From a virus, in IMG/VR virus record IMGVR_UViG_3300030104_004638, positions 1-29,596 of that record: 29,596 nucleotides of DNA, one strand, 5' to 3'. Shown piece by piece: positions 15,751-23,401 of the stretch. Each line of letters begins with the position of its first letter. Within the stretch, counting starts at the first letter, position 1. A program made the position numbers and the translations under genes. The notes under the pieces were generated by a model, which was not told the DNA's origin, did not search any database, and was given only the letters and a program-made list of their open reading frames with translations.

Positions 15751-15760
15751 AATTATTAAT

Positions 15761-15782
15761 TTTCTTTAAATATATAAAGAAA
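15761..15782 (-). other. hairpin in the leader of the chaperone gene
   Basis: TTTCTTTA (15761-15768) and TAAAGAAA (15775-15782) are a perfect 8-bp inverted repeat with a 6-nt centre, ending about ten bases before the chaperone start codon. It is all A/T except for one G-C pair per stem, so it is weak as a terminator. It may tune translation or decay of the chaperone mRNA. The rest of the 58-bp gap has a G6 run on the minus strand and no recognised promoter. Confidence 0.45.
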
Positions 15783-15808
15783 AAAAATACAATATATACC
15801 CCCCTATT

Positions 15809-16267
15809 TTAAGCATCAGTTAAAGCTCCACTACCCTGAATAGAAACAGAATATGTAGCCCATTCTGATATACCAGCATTAATAGAAATAGAAGTAATAT
15901 AACCCTCTCCAGTATATTCTCTAGCTCCAGTTTGACCAGTAGTATTAGAAAATTTAACATGAATCTTATCTCCTGATTCTAATACTGGATACCATCCACT
16001 ATCAGCAGTAGCTCCTCCTACTGGTATATCAGCACTATCAGAAGTACCATCAGTAAAATAAGCTTCACAGTCTAAAGTCCAGCTCCTAGCTCCATTTATA
16101 AATTCTTTATTTCCCTGAGATTGCTTATTTGTAACATCTATAGTTTCCTGATTAATGTTTAAAGTACAAGTAGTAGAGCCTCCTACAGCAGTATAAGAAT
16201 ATGGAGCAGTTCCATCTAAATCTACTGATAATACGAGATTACTCCCTGAAATTGTTTTAACAGCCAT
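15809..16267 (-). CDS. major tail tube protein, copy 2
   Basis: A 152-aa beta-rich protein: AVKTISGSNLVLSVDLDG at the start, CTLNINQETIDVTNKQSQG in the middle, a RSWTLDCEAYF core motif, and GYITSISINAGISEWATYSV with SIQGSGAL at the end. This is the TP901-1-type tail tube pattern (S-W-x-x-x-x-E/D-g..., G.g.it..s..g......y...l.G.G.l). It is clearly related to the gene just upstream, sharing SWTLDCEA, GYITS and SIQG.G.L. The subunits stack as hexamers to form the tail tube. Confidence 0.85.
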   Translation of the reverse strand: MAVKTISGSNLVLSVDLDGTAPYSYTAVGGSTTCTLNINQETIDVTNKQSQGNKEFINGARSWTLDCEAYFTDGTSDSADIPVGGATADSGWYPVLESGDKIHVKFSNTTGQTGAREYTGEGYITSISINAGISEWATYSVSIQGSGALTDA

Positions 16268-16300
16268 TTTTTATTATTTTTTATTATTACACATTTATTT

Positions 16301-16753
16301 TTAAGCCATAGATAGAGTACCAGTACCCTGTATAGATATACTATAAGTACCAGCATCTTCAGTACCTCCAGTTATACTCATACTAGTTATGTAACCTGAT
16401 CCATGAAACTCATTACTACCAGCATCAAAATCTACATAAACCTCTCTAGGATATTGTACTACTCCATTTTGTGATGCATTAGCATCTCCATAAGCTGCTG
16501 GAAACATAGTTGTAGGATTTTTTACCCCAGCATCCTCATTATAGAAAGCTTCACAATCTAAAGTCCAAGAGCTACCCAAGCCTATAAATTCTTTTCTATC
16601 TCCTGAAGATTTATCGGTAACCTCTCCCATATCTATAGTAAGATTTACAGTACATGAAGTAGCCGCAGCGATAACAGCAGCTCCACCCTGAGTAGGAGAT
16701 GTATCATCATCTATTTTTAGTACCATATTAGTACCATTAATTACTGTAGCCAT
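16301..16753 (-). CDS. major tail tube protein, copy 1
   Basis: A 150-aa paralogue of the next gene: NGTNMVLKIDDD at the start, CTVNLTIDMGEVTDKSSG, SSWTLDCEAFYNED, and GYITSMSITGGTEDAGTYSI with SIQGTGTL at the end. By eye the two proteins share roughly 35-45% identity, highest in the last 30 residues, with the largest difference in the loop after the SWTLDCEA motif (about residues 68-110). They are separated by only 33 bp of A/T-rich sequence. Tail tubes are usually built from a single protein, so two copies suggest a mixed tube or a division of roles. Confidence 0.83.
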   Translation of the reverse strand: MATVINGTNMVLKIDDDTSPTQGGAAVIAAATSCTVNLTIDMGEVTDKSSGDRKEFIGLGSSWTLDCEAFYNEDAGVKNPTTMFPAAYGDANASQNGVVQYPREVYVDFDAGSNEFHGSGYITSMSITGGTEDAGTYSISIQGTGTLSMA

Positions 16754-16756
16754 ATT

Positions 16757-16975
16757 TTAACTTTTTAAATTTTTACTTTTATTATTATCTTTTTTATCTT
16801 CTTTTTCAGTTTTTGTTATTTCTGTTTTTTCTTTTTTTTCTTTTATTAAATTATATTCATCTTCTATTAAACCTAATTCATATAATACTTTATAAGATTG
16901 TATATCTACTGGATTAGCTTTATCTCCTTTTCTTTTACCTTTACCATCTTTTATAATGTTTACTAAATATCCCAT
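16757..16975 (-). CDS. small charged protein between tail terminator and tail tube genes
   Basis: A 72-aa protein. The N-terminal 40 residues (MGYLVNIIKDGKGKRKGDKA followed by a short helical piece) look like a mini-domain. The C-terminal half is a low-complexity Lys/Glu/Thr/Asp tail (IKEKKEKTEITKTEKEDKKD). No family recognised. It is in the late block between structural genes, 3 bp upstream of the first tail-tube gene, and could be a minor virion or assembly factor. Confidence 0.6.
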   Translation of the reverse strand: MGYLVNIIKDGKGKRKGDKANPVDIQSYKVLYELGLIEDEYNLIKEKKEKTEITKTEKEDKKDNNKSKNLKS

Positions 16976-16982
16976 TTTAAAA

Positions 16983-18437
16983 TTATTTTAGTTGTTCATA
17001 TTTATTATAAATATATTCTTTTACTTTTTTATATATTATATCTGTAGGCTGGAATGGAGCAGTATCTTCATCTTTATTATGAGTCTGAGCTTCATTAGGT
17101 ATAAACATTAAAAACTCATACATCCTAAACCCTTTAGAGGAAATACCAGCATGGCCTATACTTTTAAAACTAAAATTACTACCTACTGTAGACTCCATAT
17201 TATCAGTATTACCAGTAATTAGATTATCTTGTAAAATTTGTCCAGTAGTTAATTTAGGATTATAATTTGAGTTAAAATACTCATACCATCCAGCCTGATT
17301 AACATTTCCTCCAGTATAATTTTTACTACCCCCCAAAGATAAGCATAAAAAATGATAATCACCTACCCAATACTTGCTATCATCTGTAGAATTTATTAAA
17401 GTTCTCTCTCTACTAGCTCCAGTAAAACTATTAGCATGAGGATTAAAGTGGATAGTAATAGTAGATCCTACTTTTTTATGAGATAAAAGTATAGGATTAA
17501 AATTAACAGCATCATACTGATTACCTAAAATATAATTTTCTCCATCCTCTCCTACTGGCTTATATACCATTATAAACATAGCCCCATAGGGCAAAAAAAT
17601 AGAATTATCTCCTATTATTTGAGATGATGCCCTACTCATTAAATTATTCCTAGTAGAAAAATATAAAAAAGGCTTAGTATTTTCTACTATTCCATCTTGA
17701 TATTTAGGCATATATGTAGGATTAGCTACATCACTAGATCTCAAATAAGAATAAAAAGTATCATTATAAAAAGTATTAGTAGCTGGATTTATACATAAAT
17801 TTTTAGTAGTTCCTAGTTTATTAAATGAATAAACTACAGTAGAATTATCTGATAATTTTTTATCATAATCAACACCTCCACTAAAAGGAGAAAGATCATC
17901 TCTCATTAAATTAACCTGAGTAAAATCACAGCATAACATTAGAGGATTAGTAGGAGTTTTATTATTTGAATTTTTTAAATCATAACTTAATCTAATAATA
18001 TCATAATAATAATATACATCATACTCTACCCTTTTAGTATATATTTCTAATTTATCAAAATAATCATCTTCCTCCTCTTGATAAAAAATATGAGATATAT
18101 CTACATTTCCTATAAAACTATGATTATTACCATTCTCATAATATCCAGGTACTTCAGCTAATCCAGCTGATGTTTTATCTACATAAATATCTAATACATC
18201 TCTTATTTTAGTATTTAAAATTTCTACTTCTTTATAACTTTTAGCTATAATCTGTAAAGTTAATCTATTATATAATATATTAGGGGAGTCATCTTTAGAA
18301 GTTTCAGGATCATTATAGTTATGATATACTACTACTGGATAATCTACATTCTGAGGCACTACATTAGGATATATACCTCCAGTAGCTAAATCAGAGATTT
18401 TACTTTTAAGGATTTTATATATTGCTTTTCCTATCAT
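16983..18437 (-). CDS. tail terminator (DUF3168-like) fused to a LamG/ConA-like domain, copy 2
   Basis: A 484-aa protein. Residues 1-145 resemble DUF3168 tail terminator proteins: YPNVVPQNVDYPVVVYHNYN, RLTLQIIAKSYKEVEILNTK, then a LEIYTKRVEYDVYYYY strand. A second region (about 160-484) is beta-rich with a LamG/concanavalin-like plan: KPFLYFSTRNNLMS (a ...l.F.....l. strand), GAMFIMVYKP (the central strand), and a closing FRMYEFLMFIPNE...YKKVKEYIYNKYEQLK segment like the E-i-l-i-y...v..yl..KY ending of LamG-like domains. A normal tail terminator is about 130 aa, so the extra 330 residues are the oddity. Its start overlaps the stop of its paralogue (TAATG). Confidence 0.68.
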   Translation of the reverse strand: MIGKAIYKILKSKISDLATGGIYPNVVPQNVDYPVVVYHNYNDPETSKDDSPNILYNRLTLQIIAKSYKEVEILNTKIRDVLDIYVDKTSAGLAEVPGYYENGNNHSFIGNVDISHIFYQEEEDDYFDKLEIYTKRVEYDVYYYYDIIRLSYDLKNSNNKTPTNPLMLCCDFTQVNLMRDDLSPFSGGVDYDKKLSDNSTVVYSFNKLGTTKNLCINPATNTFYNDTFYSYLRSSDVANPTYMPKYQDGIVENTKPFLYFSTRNNLMSRASSQIIGDNSIFLPYGAMFIMVYKPVGEDGENYILGNQYDAVNFNPILLSHKKVGSTITIHFNPHANSFTGASRERTLINSTDDSKYWVGDYHFLCLSLGGSKNYTGGNVNQAGWYEYFNSNYNPKLTTGQILQDNLITGNTDNMESTVGSNFSFKSIGHAGISSKGFRMYEFLMFIPNEAQTHNKDEDTAPFQPTDIIYKKVKEYIYNKYEQLK

Positions 18438-19954
18438 TAGTTAGTAATTCTATTTAACATGTTATGCTTTTCTATAATTTGTCTTTTTATTTGTAAATAC
18501 TTACTACTTCCAAAGGTTAAGGCTTCAGGCCACATAACAAAATCATATAAATTAAAAGGATCATTCATATTGAAAGTACCAGCTCCTAAAGTATCATAAC
18601 TCCCTATATCAGTATGTATAGTTTCAAAATTAAAAAAACCCTCTTTAAAGTATGTAGTAGCATTATCACTCCAACTACTATACTCATTTTCATCCCCATA
18701 AGCAGTAAAATCTGAAGATGTAATCAATTCATACTGTCCCTCTATTACAGTATTATCTCCTTCTCTTAATTTAAAACTAACAGCAAAAAAGAAGGGATCT
18801 TCAAAACTTAAATCAGTAAACATCCCAAAAAGAGGCCAAGATACTATACCACTAAAAAAATTAAAACCTCTATGATTATCAGCTCCAGCATTATTTTCTA
18901 AAGCCATACCTCCCCCATTAAATTTAGTTAATTGCATAGCAGTACCCCCAGCTTGTACCTCAGTATATAAAAAAACAGATGCTATAGAGTTAGTATTAGC
19001 ATTTTCTTTAAATAAAACATTAGCACATTTACCAAAATCATAAGATTGAGGTATTCTAAGTACTGTAAAAAAGGTTAATTCTTTATATTTTCTAGCAACT
19101 CTATTAGGGCCATGTTGAGATTTTAAATAATTACTAGTATCAAATTCTAGATAAAAATTACTATTATATTTAGGAGGATTAGATATATCTTTTTTTAATG
19201 TAGGCCTACTAGAATTATTAGCCATAGTACGATTAAAATTTTCATATACTCCATCTAAAGTAGAATTAATTATATTAGGATTATCACTCTGTAAAACTGA
19301 TGGAGAAAATAAATAATTTACTTGCTCATTAATTTGTATGGGCTGCCTATATCTAGGATTTGCTGTAGCTATAGGATTATAAGCCATTAAATTAAAATCA
19401 GTAAATTTTAAATTTACATCAGCTCCCCAAATACTTAAATCATCTACATATACTAAATCAAAATTTAAAGTACTTCTATATATTTCTAATTTTTCATCAT
19501 AGGATTCAGTTATAGAAATAAGTTCAATAAATTGAATCTGTAAACCTCCTACATATTGTACATCTCCAGTACTAGGAGGAGGAAAATCTCCAAAATTATA
19601 AGGAATAGAAGAAATAGGAAAACCAAAACCTACACTAACAGAAGTAGCACTATTATAAGAATTTTTATATCTATGTAATTGATTAGATATTAAAGTAGAT
19701 AGAGATGATATATCTGAATATGTTTTAGATAAAATATCTAAATCTATAGATACTATATTATTAGGAGATCTAAGTTCTTTTATCTTATCAGGAGATGTTT
19801 TTTCTATAGTATAAACTACACAGGGATAAGATGTATTCTGAGGCTTTACATTAGGATATAATCTATCATTTAATATATTTTGTATTTCATACTGAGGATT
19901 ATCAAAACTAGTATCATCTCCTAGTAATAACCATTTTAAAGCTTTACCTACCAT
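18437..19954 (-). CDS. tail terminator (DUF3168-like) fused to a LamG/ConA-like domain, copy 1
   Basis: A 505-aa paralogue of the next gene. The N-terminal domain (1-175) shares YPNVKPQNTSYPCVVYTIE, SIDLDILSKTYSDISSLST and the YDEKLEIYRSTLNFDLVY strand. The C-terminal part (about 185-505) is beta-rich: FYLEFDTSNYLKSQ, ELTFFTVLRIP, PFFFAVSFKLREGDN and the closing LYDFVMWPEAL...YLQIKRQIIEKHNML, again a LamG-like start and end. It directly follows the gp10-like gene, the standard slot for the tail terminator that caps the tube and meets the connector. The added domain would sit outside the neck or tail and could bind glycans; that is inference. Confidence 0.68.
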   Translation of the reverse strand: MVGKALKWLLLGDDTSFDNPQYEIQNILNDRLYPNVKPQNTSYPCVVYTIEKTSPDKIKELRSPNNIVSIDLDILSKTYSDISSLSTLISNQLHRYKNSYNSATSVSVGFGFPISSIPYNFGDFPPPSTGDVQYVGGLQIQFIELISITESYDEKLEIYRSTLNFDLVYVDDLSIWGADVNLKFTDFNLMAYNPIATANPRYRQPIQINEQVNYLFSPSVLQSDNPNIINSTLDGVYENFNRTMANNSSRPTLKKDISNPPKYNSNFYLEFDTSNYLKSQHGPNRVARKYKELTFFTVLRIPQSYDFGKCANVLFKENANTNSIASVFLYTEVQAGGTAMQLTKFNGGGMALENNAGADNHRGFNFFSGIVSWPLFGMFTDLSFEDPFFFAVSFKLREGDNTVIEGQYELITSSDFTAYGDENEYSSWSDNATTYFKEGFFNFETIHTDIGSYDTLGAGTFNMNDPFNLYDFVMWPEALTFGSSKYLQIKRQIIEKHNMLNRITN

Positions 19955-20404
19955 TTACATCCAAAATTTACCTATTAATTTTTTTACACCTTCTATAATT
20001 AATTTAGCTGTAATTCCTTTGGTACTTTCAAAAGCATCAGCCAAAAAGGGAGTACTTTTTTCAGTCATTCCATCTCCTCTAGTTTTGTGAGGATAGGCTG
20101 CAAAAGCTACATACCAGCCCTTATTTCTATCTTTTTTTCTATACCTAGCTCCTACTCTTACTCCTGTTTTAGTTCGCCACCTACCTACTGATTTTTTAAG
20201 TATTTTAGTTTCATCTGTAGGAGCTAAATCCTTCATAATTGAAGCCATGGGCTTAGCTGCATTAAATACTATTTTATTTATTTCTGTATTAGCCTTCCTA
20301 GCTGAAAATTTATCTTTAATACGATCTAATCCCCTAATAAGAGATTTTAAATCATCATTATCAATATCTAAATCTATTGCCCTGTTTTTATTTCTAGCAC
20401 TCAT
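19955..20404 (-). CDS. HK97 gp10-like head-tail/tail-completion protein
   Basis: A 149-aa protein starting with the DDLKSLIRGLDRIKDKF helix, followed by INKIVFNAAKPMASIMKDLA, a basic middle (GRWRTKTGVRVGARYRKKD), WYVAFAAYPHKTRG and a closing helix. This is the arrangement of the HK97 gp10 family found between head-closure and tail-terminator genes. It probably acts in joining or completing the neck. It overlaps the upstream gene at the stop/start (TAATG). Confidence 0.82.
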   Translation of the reverse strand: MSARNKNRAIDLDIDNDDLKSLIRGLDRIKDKFSARKANTEINKIVFNAAKPMASIMKDLAPTDETKILKKSVGRWRTKTGVRVGARYRKKDRNKGWYVAFAAYPHKTRGDGMTEKSTPFLADAFESTKGITAKLIIEGVKKLIGKFWM

Positions 20405-20778
20405 TATAGATTATTATCAGTAAGATTACATCTTATTATTATTCCTTTACCTCTACCTAGTGTTTCCATACTCATTACATTCCAGTATTTACTTTCATAT
20501 AATATCTCAAAATAATCTTCAGGAGAAATAGTAGAGCTGTTCATCTGTAAATCAGAATCATATCTCACTAAAAAATTTATTTTGCTTTCAGCTCTTATAG
20601 TATCATCTTCTACTTTCTCATTACCTTTAGTACCAGTAATAACTAATTTAGCCCATACAGTTTTAAGTAGAGCTTTAGTTTTAGTAATTTCTCCATACTC
20701 ATTTTGAGCATTAGTATTATAATACACATCTATAGGAGTATCTAATTCTCCAGCTTTTAAATTTTCACTTTTAGCCAT
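20404..20778 (-). CDS. head closure / head-tail joining protein
   Basis: A 124-aa small beta-barrel-like protein: AGELDTPIDVYYNTNAQNEYG at the start (the l...i.i.....d..G pattern), VWAKLVI, a FLVRYDSDLQ strand and DYFEILYESKYWNVMSME near the end, all typical of phage head-tail joining proteins. It should seat on the connector ring and close the capsid after packaging. Placed between the gp6-like and gp10-like genes, as in HK97-type genomes. Confidence 0.82.
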   Translation of the reverse strand: MAKSENLKAGELDTPIDVYYNTNAQNEYGEITKTKALLKTVWAKLVITGTKGNEKVEDDTIRAESKINFLVRYDSDLQMNSSTISPEDYFEILYESKYWNVMSMETLGRGKGIIIRCNLTDNNL

Positions 20779-20781
20779 TTT

Positions 20782-21438
20782 TTAGTATGTTTTAAATCTA
20801 TATGGATCTAATAAGTATTCAGAGGCCTTAGGTAATCTACTTACACTATCCTCTCTTTTTTCATACATAAAACCAATTATAAGTAATATAGCTGATTTTA
20901 TAGCTTCAGGTACATCACTAGCTCCAGTACCATAACCAGCTTTAAATTTAATCTCTATAGCATCAGCTCTATCATATACAGTAGGAAAACTAATACTCTT
21001 TTGAATTTCTACAAATCCTTTTTGATTAATAAAAGTATGTACTGAGTAATCTGTATTTTCAGTCCATGTTATTTGAGTATTACTAGAATCATAATACTTA
21101 ATATGTGTAATACTATCTAAAGGAGCATAAGGTAATACTATTTGATTTAAACCATCTTTACCTACAAAACCCCCAGTAGTTAAATAAGTACCATTAGATA
21201 AGCTAGTAGTATAATGATTAGATACATAAACATCATCCCAAGTTTCCATATACATAGTATATTGAGTTTCTAAAAATCTACTATTTGTATAATTCTGAGC
21301 CACTTCTACAGCTGCTCCTATCATAGTAGTTATTAAAGTATCTTCAGCAGTATTAGTAACCCTTAAAAAACTTTTAGCTGTAGCTAAAGGTATTAAATCT
21401 GTATATGTAGAAGTAGAATTTAATTGTAATTTAACCAT
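20782..21438 (-). CDS. gp6-like head-tail connector protein
   Basis: A 218-aa protein. The LATAKSFLRVTNTAEDTLIT segment with the following TMIGAAVEVAQNYTNSRFL helix is the signature of the phage gp6-like connector family (AK.yLRv....D..i..li.aA...v..y.gr). The middle has strands and the acidic Y/W motif ETWDDVYV; the C-terminus has AIKSAILLIIGFMYEKRED, the final helix, then SRLPKASEYLLDPYR. It forms the ring beneath the portal. It is the first gene after the terminator that follows the major capsid gene. Confidence 0.88.
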   Translation of the reverse strand: MVKLQLNSTSTYTDLIPLATAKSFLRVTNTAEDTLITTMIGAAVEVAQNYTNSRFLETQYTMYMETWDDVYVSNHYTTSLSNGTYLTTGGFVGKDGLNQIVLPYAPLDSITHIKYYDSSNTQITWTENTDYSVHTFINQKGFVEIQKSISFPTVYDRADAIEIKFKAGYGTGASDVPEAIKSAILLIIGFMYEKREDSVSRLPKASEYLLDPYRFKTY

Positions 21439-21456
21439 TTTAAACCTTTATAAAAT

Positions 21457-21488
21457 AAAAAAGGAGGAGGTACTCCCCCCTCCCTTTT
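21457..21488 (-). terminator. intrinsic terminator after the major capsid gene
   Basis: On the minus strand a G-rich arm (AAAAGGGAGGGGGG) pairs with CCTCCTCCTTTTTT, leaving a short AGTA loop and ending in a T6 tract. G-U wobbles work only in the minus-strand RNA, which supports that orientation. It lies between the capsid stop and the connector start, with no clear promoter after it, so partial read-through is expected. Confidence 0.78.
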
Positions 21489-21509
21489 AAAAATTAATAA
21501 CTAAATATA

Positions 21510-22751
21510 CTAAGCTACTAGAGTAGTATATTTAACAAAACTAGCTCCACTAGCTACCTTCCAGTCATAGTGTTGATTTACTACTAATCTTACAGCATTT
21601 TCAGTAGCCGCAGAATAAGGATCTACTAAAATTGAAGTAGGCCCAAAAGTAGCAAAATAAACTCTAGAGAAATCTCCAAACATTCCATCTCCACTAACAC
21701 CAGCAGAAGATGCTGGAGCAGATGAGAAATATCCAGGATAACCAGCTAAGCTATTATCTACATATAATGGAAAAGTAGATGTTACCTGAGCCTCTTGCTT
21801 AATAGCTGAGTATAATTCAAAACTATTTACAAAACCTAGATTACCATCTAATCCATGGTCATTAGCTATAGTTTGAATAGCCTCTAACATATCACTAGCA
21901 ATAGATCCAGCTCCAAATGTAGCCTCAGTAAATGTAAGAGTACCAGTAGTACCTACAATACATCCAGGCCCAGCCGCAGCATTAGTACTAGCAAACATAT
22001 TAGCATCTATTTTATTAGCTATTTGTCTACCCATATCTCTCATGATAGCCGCCTCTGCTCCATTTCCATTTTGCATTAATATAACATTACTAACATTAGC
22101 ATATCCATTAATACGATTAGGAGATAAAGTAATTTTACTAAAATCAGCTGAAGTATCAGCACCAGCCGCATTTTCAGCAGCCCACTCTACAGCATTAGCT
22201 CCAGTAATAGGTACTACTGTATCAGCAGCCAAAGTACCTAAATTAGTTACTCCTACTTGATTATATAAAGCTCCTTCTACTAAAGCATCAGCAAAAGCCT
22301 CAACAGCTACAGGCTGTATCTGAGATGCAGTCTGATCTACTATAGCTCTTTTTTCAGCTTTATTAGTCATAAAACTAGGTAATCCTATACCATTCATAGC
22401 TCCTCTATTCTCATTTTCAGCCTCTTGATGCATTTCTTTCTCTACACCAGTTAAGCCTCCATTCTGAATATCTCTTACAGCTTTAAATAAGCTCCAAGAT
22501 TTCATCTCTTTTTTAGCAATATCTTCAGTATTTTGTACAGACATATTAACAGCTATAGATTTATTTAGCTGCTCTTGTCTTTCAGCTATTGCAATTTTTT
22601 TATCTAAAGCTTTAATTTCTGTATCAAAACCTTCCCAAGACTTGCTTTCATCTTCAGATAAATCTCTATCTTCAGACTTTGCAGTATCCAATATAGCCTC
22701 CATAGTTTCCACTAGCTCAGCTCTATTTTCTTTTAAAGTAATTGAGTTCAT
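21510..22751 (-). CDS. major capsid protein, HK97 fold
   Basis: A 413-aa protein. Residues 1-105 form a charged coiled coil, the delta/scaffold domain (LKENRAELVETMEAILDTAK, ETEIKALDKKIAIAERQEQL-like spacing). The remainder is the HK97-type shell domain, with the N-arm around AIVDQTASQIQPVAVEAFAD, the A-domain and the GDFSRVYFATFGPTSILVDP strand near the end. Expected cleavage by the upstream-encoded protease falls near residues 105-130. It is followed by a strong terminator. Several Ala-Ala pairs here use GCG GCT codons, a feature of this genome. Confidence 0.93.
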   Translation of the reverse strand: MNSITLKENRAELVETMEAILDTAKSEDRDLSEDESKSWEGFDTEIKALDKKIAIAERQEQLNKSIAVNMSVQNTEDIAKKEMKSWSLFKAVRDIQNGGLTGVEKEMHQEAENENRGAMNGIGLPSFMTNKAEKRAIVDQTASQIQPVAVEAFADALVEGALYNQVGVTNLGTLAADTVVPITGANAVEWAAENAAGADTSADFSKITLSPNRINGYANVSNVILMQNGNGAEAAIMRDMGRQIANKIDANMFASTNAAAGPGCIVGTTGTLTFTEATFGAGSIASDMLEAIQTIANDHGLDGNLGFVNSFELYSAIKQEAQVTSTFPLYVDNSLAGYPGYFSSAPASSAGVSGDGMFGDFSRVYFATFGPTSILVDPYSAATENAVRLVVNQHYDWKVASGASFVKYTTLVA

Positions 22752-22753
22752 TT

Positions 22754-23401
22754 TTAATACAATTTTTTAAGTTTTAATAATTTGATTTTTTTATCTAACA
22801 ATTCTCTCTTAATTTGGTATTCATCTTGTTTCTTGTTTTCTTGTTTTTCTTTTTCAGTTCTATAATTTAAAAAACTTCTTTTACCTACTTCAGCATCAGG
22901 ATAAGCTGGATATACTACTGGAGATACATCTAATAACCTACCCACCTTTTTAATAGTTCTTATAGTCATTCCATTCTCATCTTCATCCCAATCATCCTCC
23001 TCTACTATAAAACCAAAACTAGACTGAGTTATATTACCATTTTCTAAATTGACTAATAAATCATTACCTGTAGTAGTATCAGGAGCTGTAAAATTATATT
23101 TTAATCCTCTCTCATCTACTGATAAAGACAAAGTACCAGCTGTAGTCCTTCCTAGTATTAAATTAGGATCATGATTAAATAAAGCTCTTACATCATTATC
23201 TAATACTGAATTAAAAGCCTCAGGATCTATTTTTTCTCTAAACCCCCCTAAATTTTCTGATAAAGCTGGATTACCTTCTGTATCAGTAAACACACTAGCA
23301 TATCCTACTACTTCTCTACTTTCAGAATTTTCAACCCTTATCTCTGAATTAGTAAAATTTCTTCTCTCTAATCCTTCTATTTTATTTTTATTCTTATCCA
23401 T
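22754..23401 (-). CDS. HK97-type prohead protease
   Basis: Starts best at ATG 23401 (MDKNKNKIEGLERRNF), which overlaps the portal stop; an ATG six codons upstream at 23419 is possible. The core REVVGYASVF, ALFNHDPNLILGRT (catalytic His in NHD) and TQSSFGFIVEEDDW (catalytic Ser) match the family, with the Asp/Glu partner in the last strand (LLDVSPVVYPAYPDAEVGKR). The C-terminal Lys-rich helix is likely self-cleaved. It trims the capsid protein's delta domain during maturation. Confidence 0.92.
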   Translation of the reverse strand: MDKNKNKIEGLERRNFTNSEIRVENSESREVVGYASVFTDTEGNPALSENLGGFREKIDPEAFNSVLDNDVRALFNHDPNLILGRTTAGTLSLSVDERGLKYNFTAPDTTTGNDLLVNLENGNITQSSFGFIVEEDDWDEDENGMTIRTIKKVGRLLDVSPVVYPAYPDAEVGKRSFLNYRTEKEKQENKKQDEYQIKRELLDKKIKLLKLKKLY

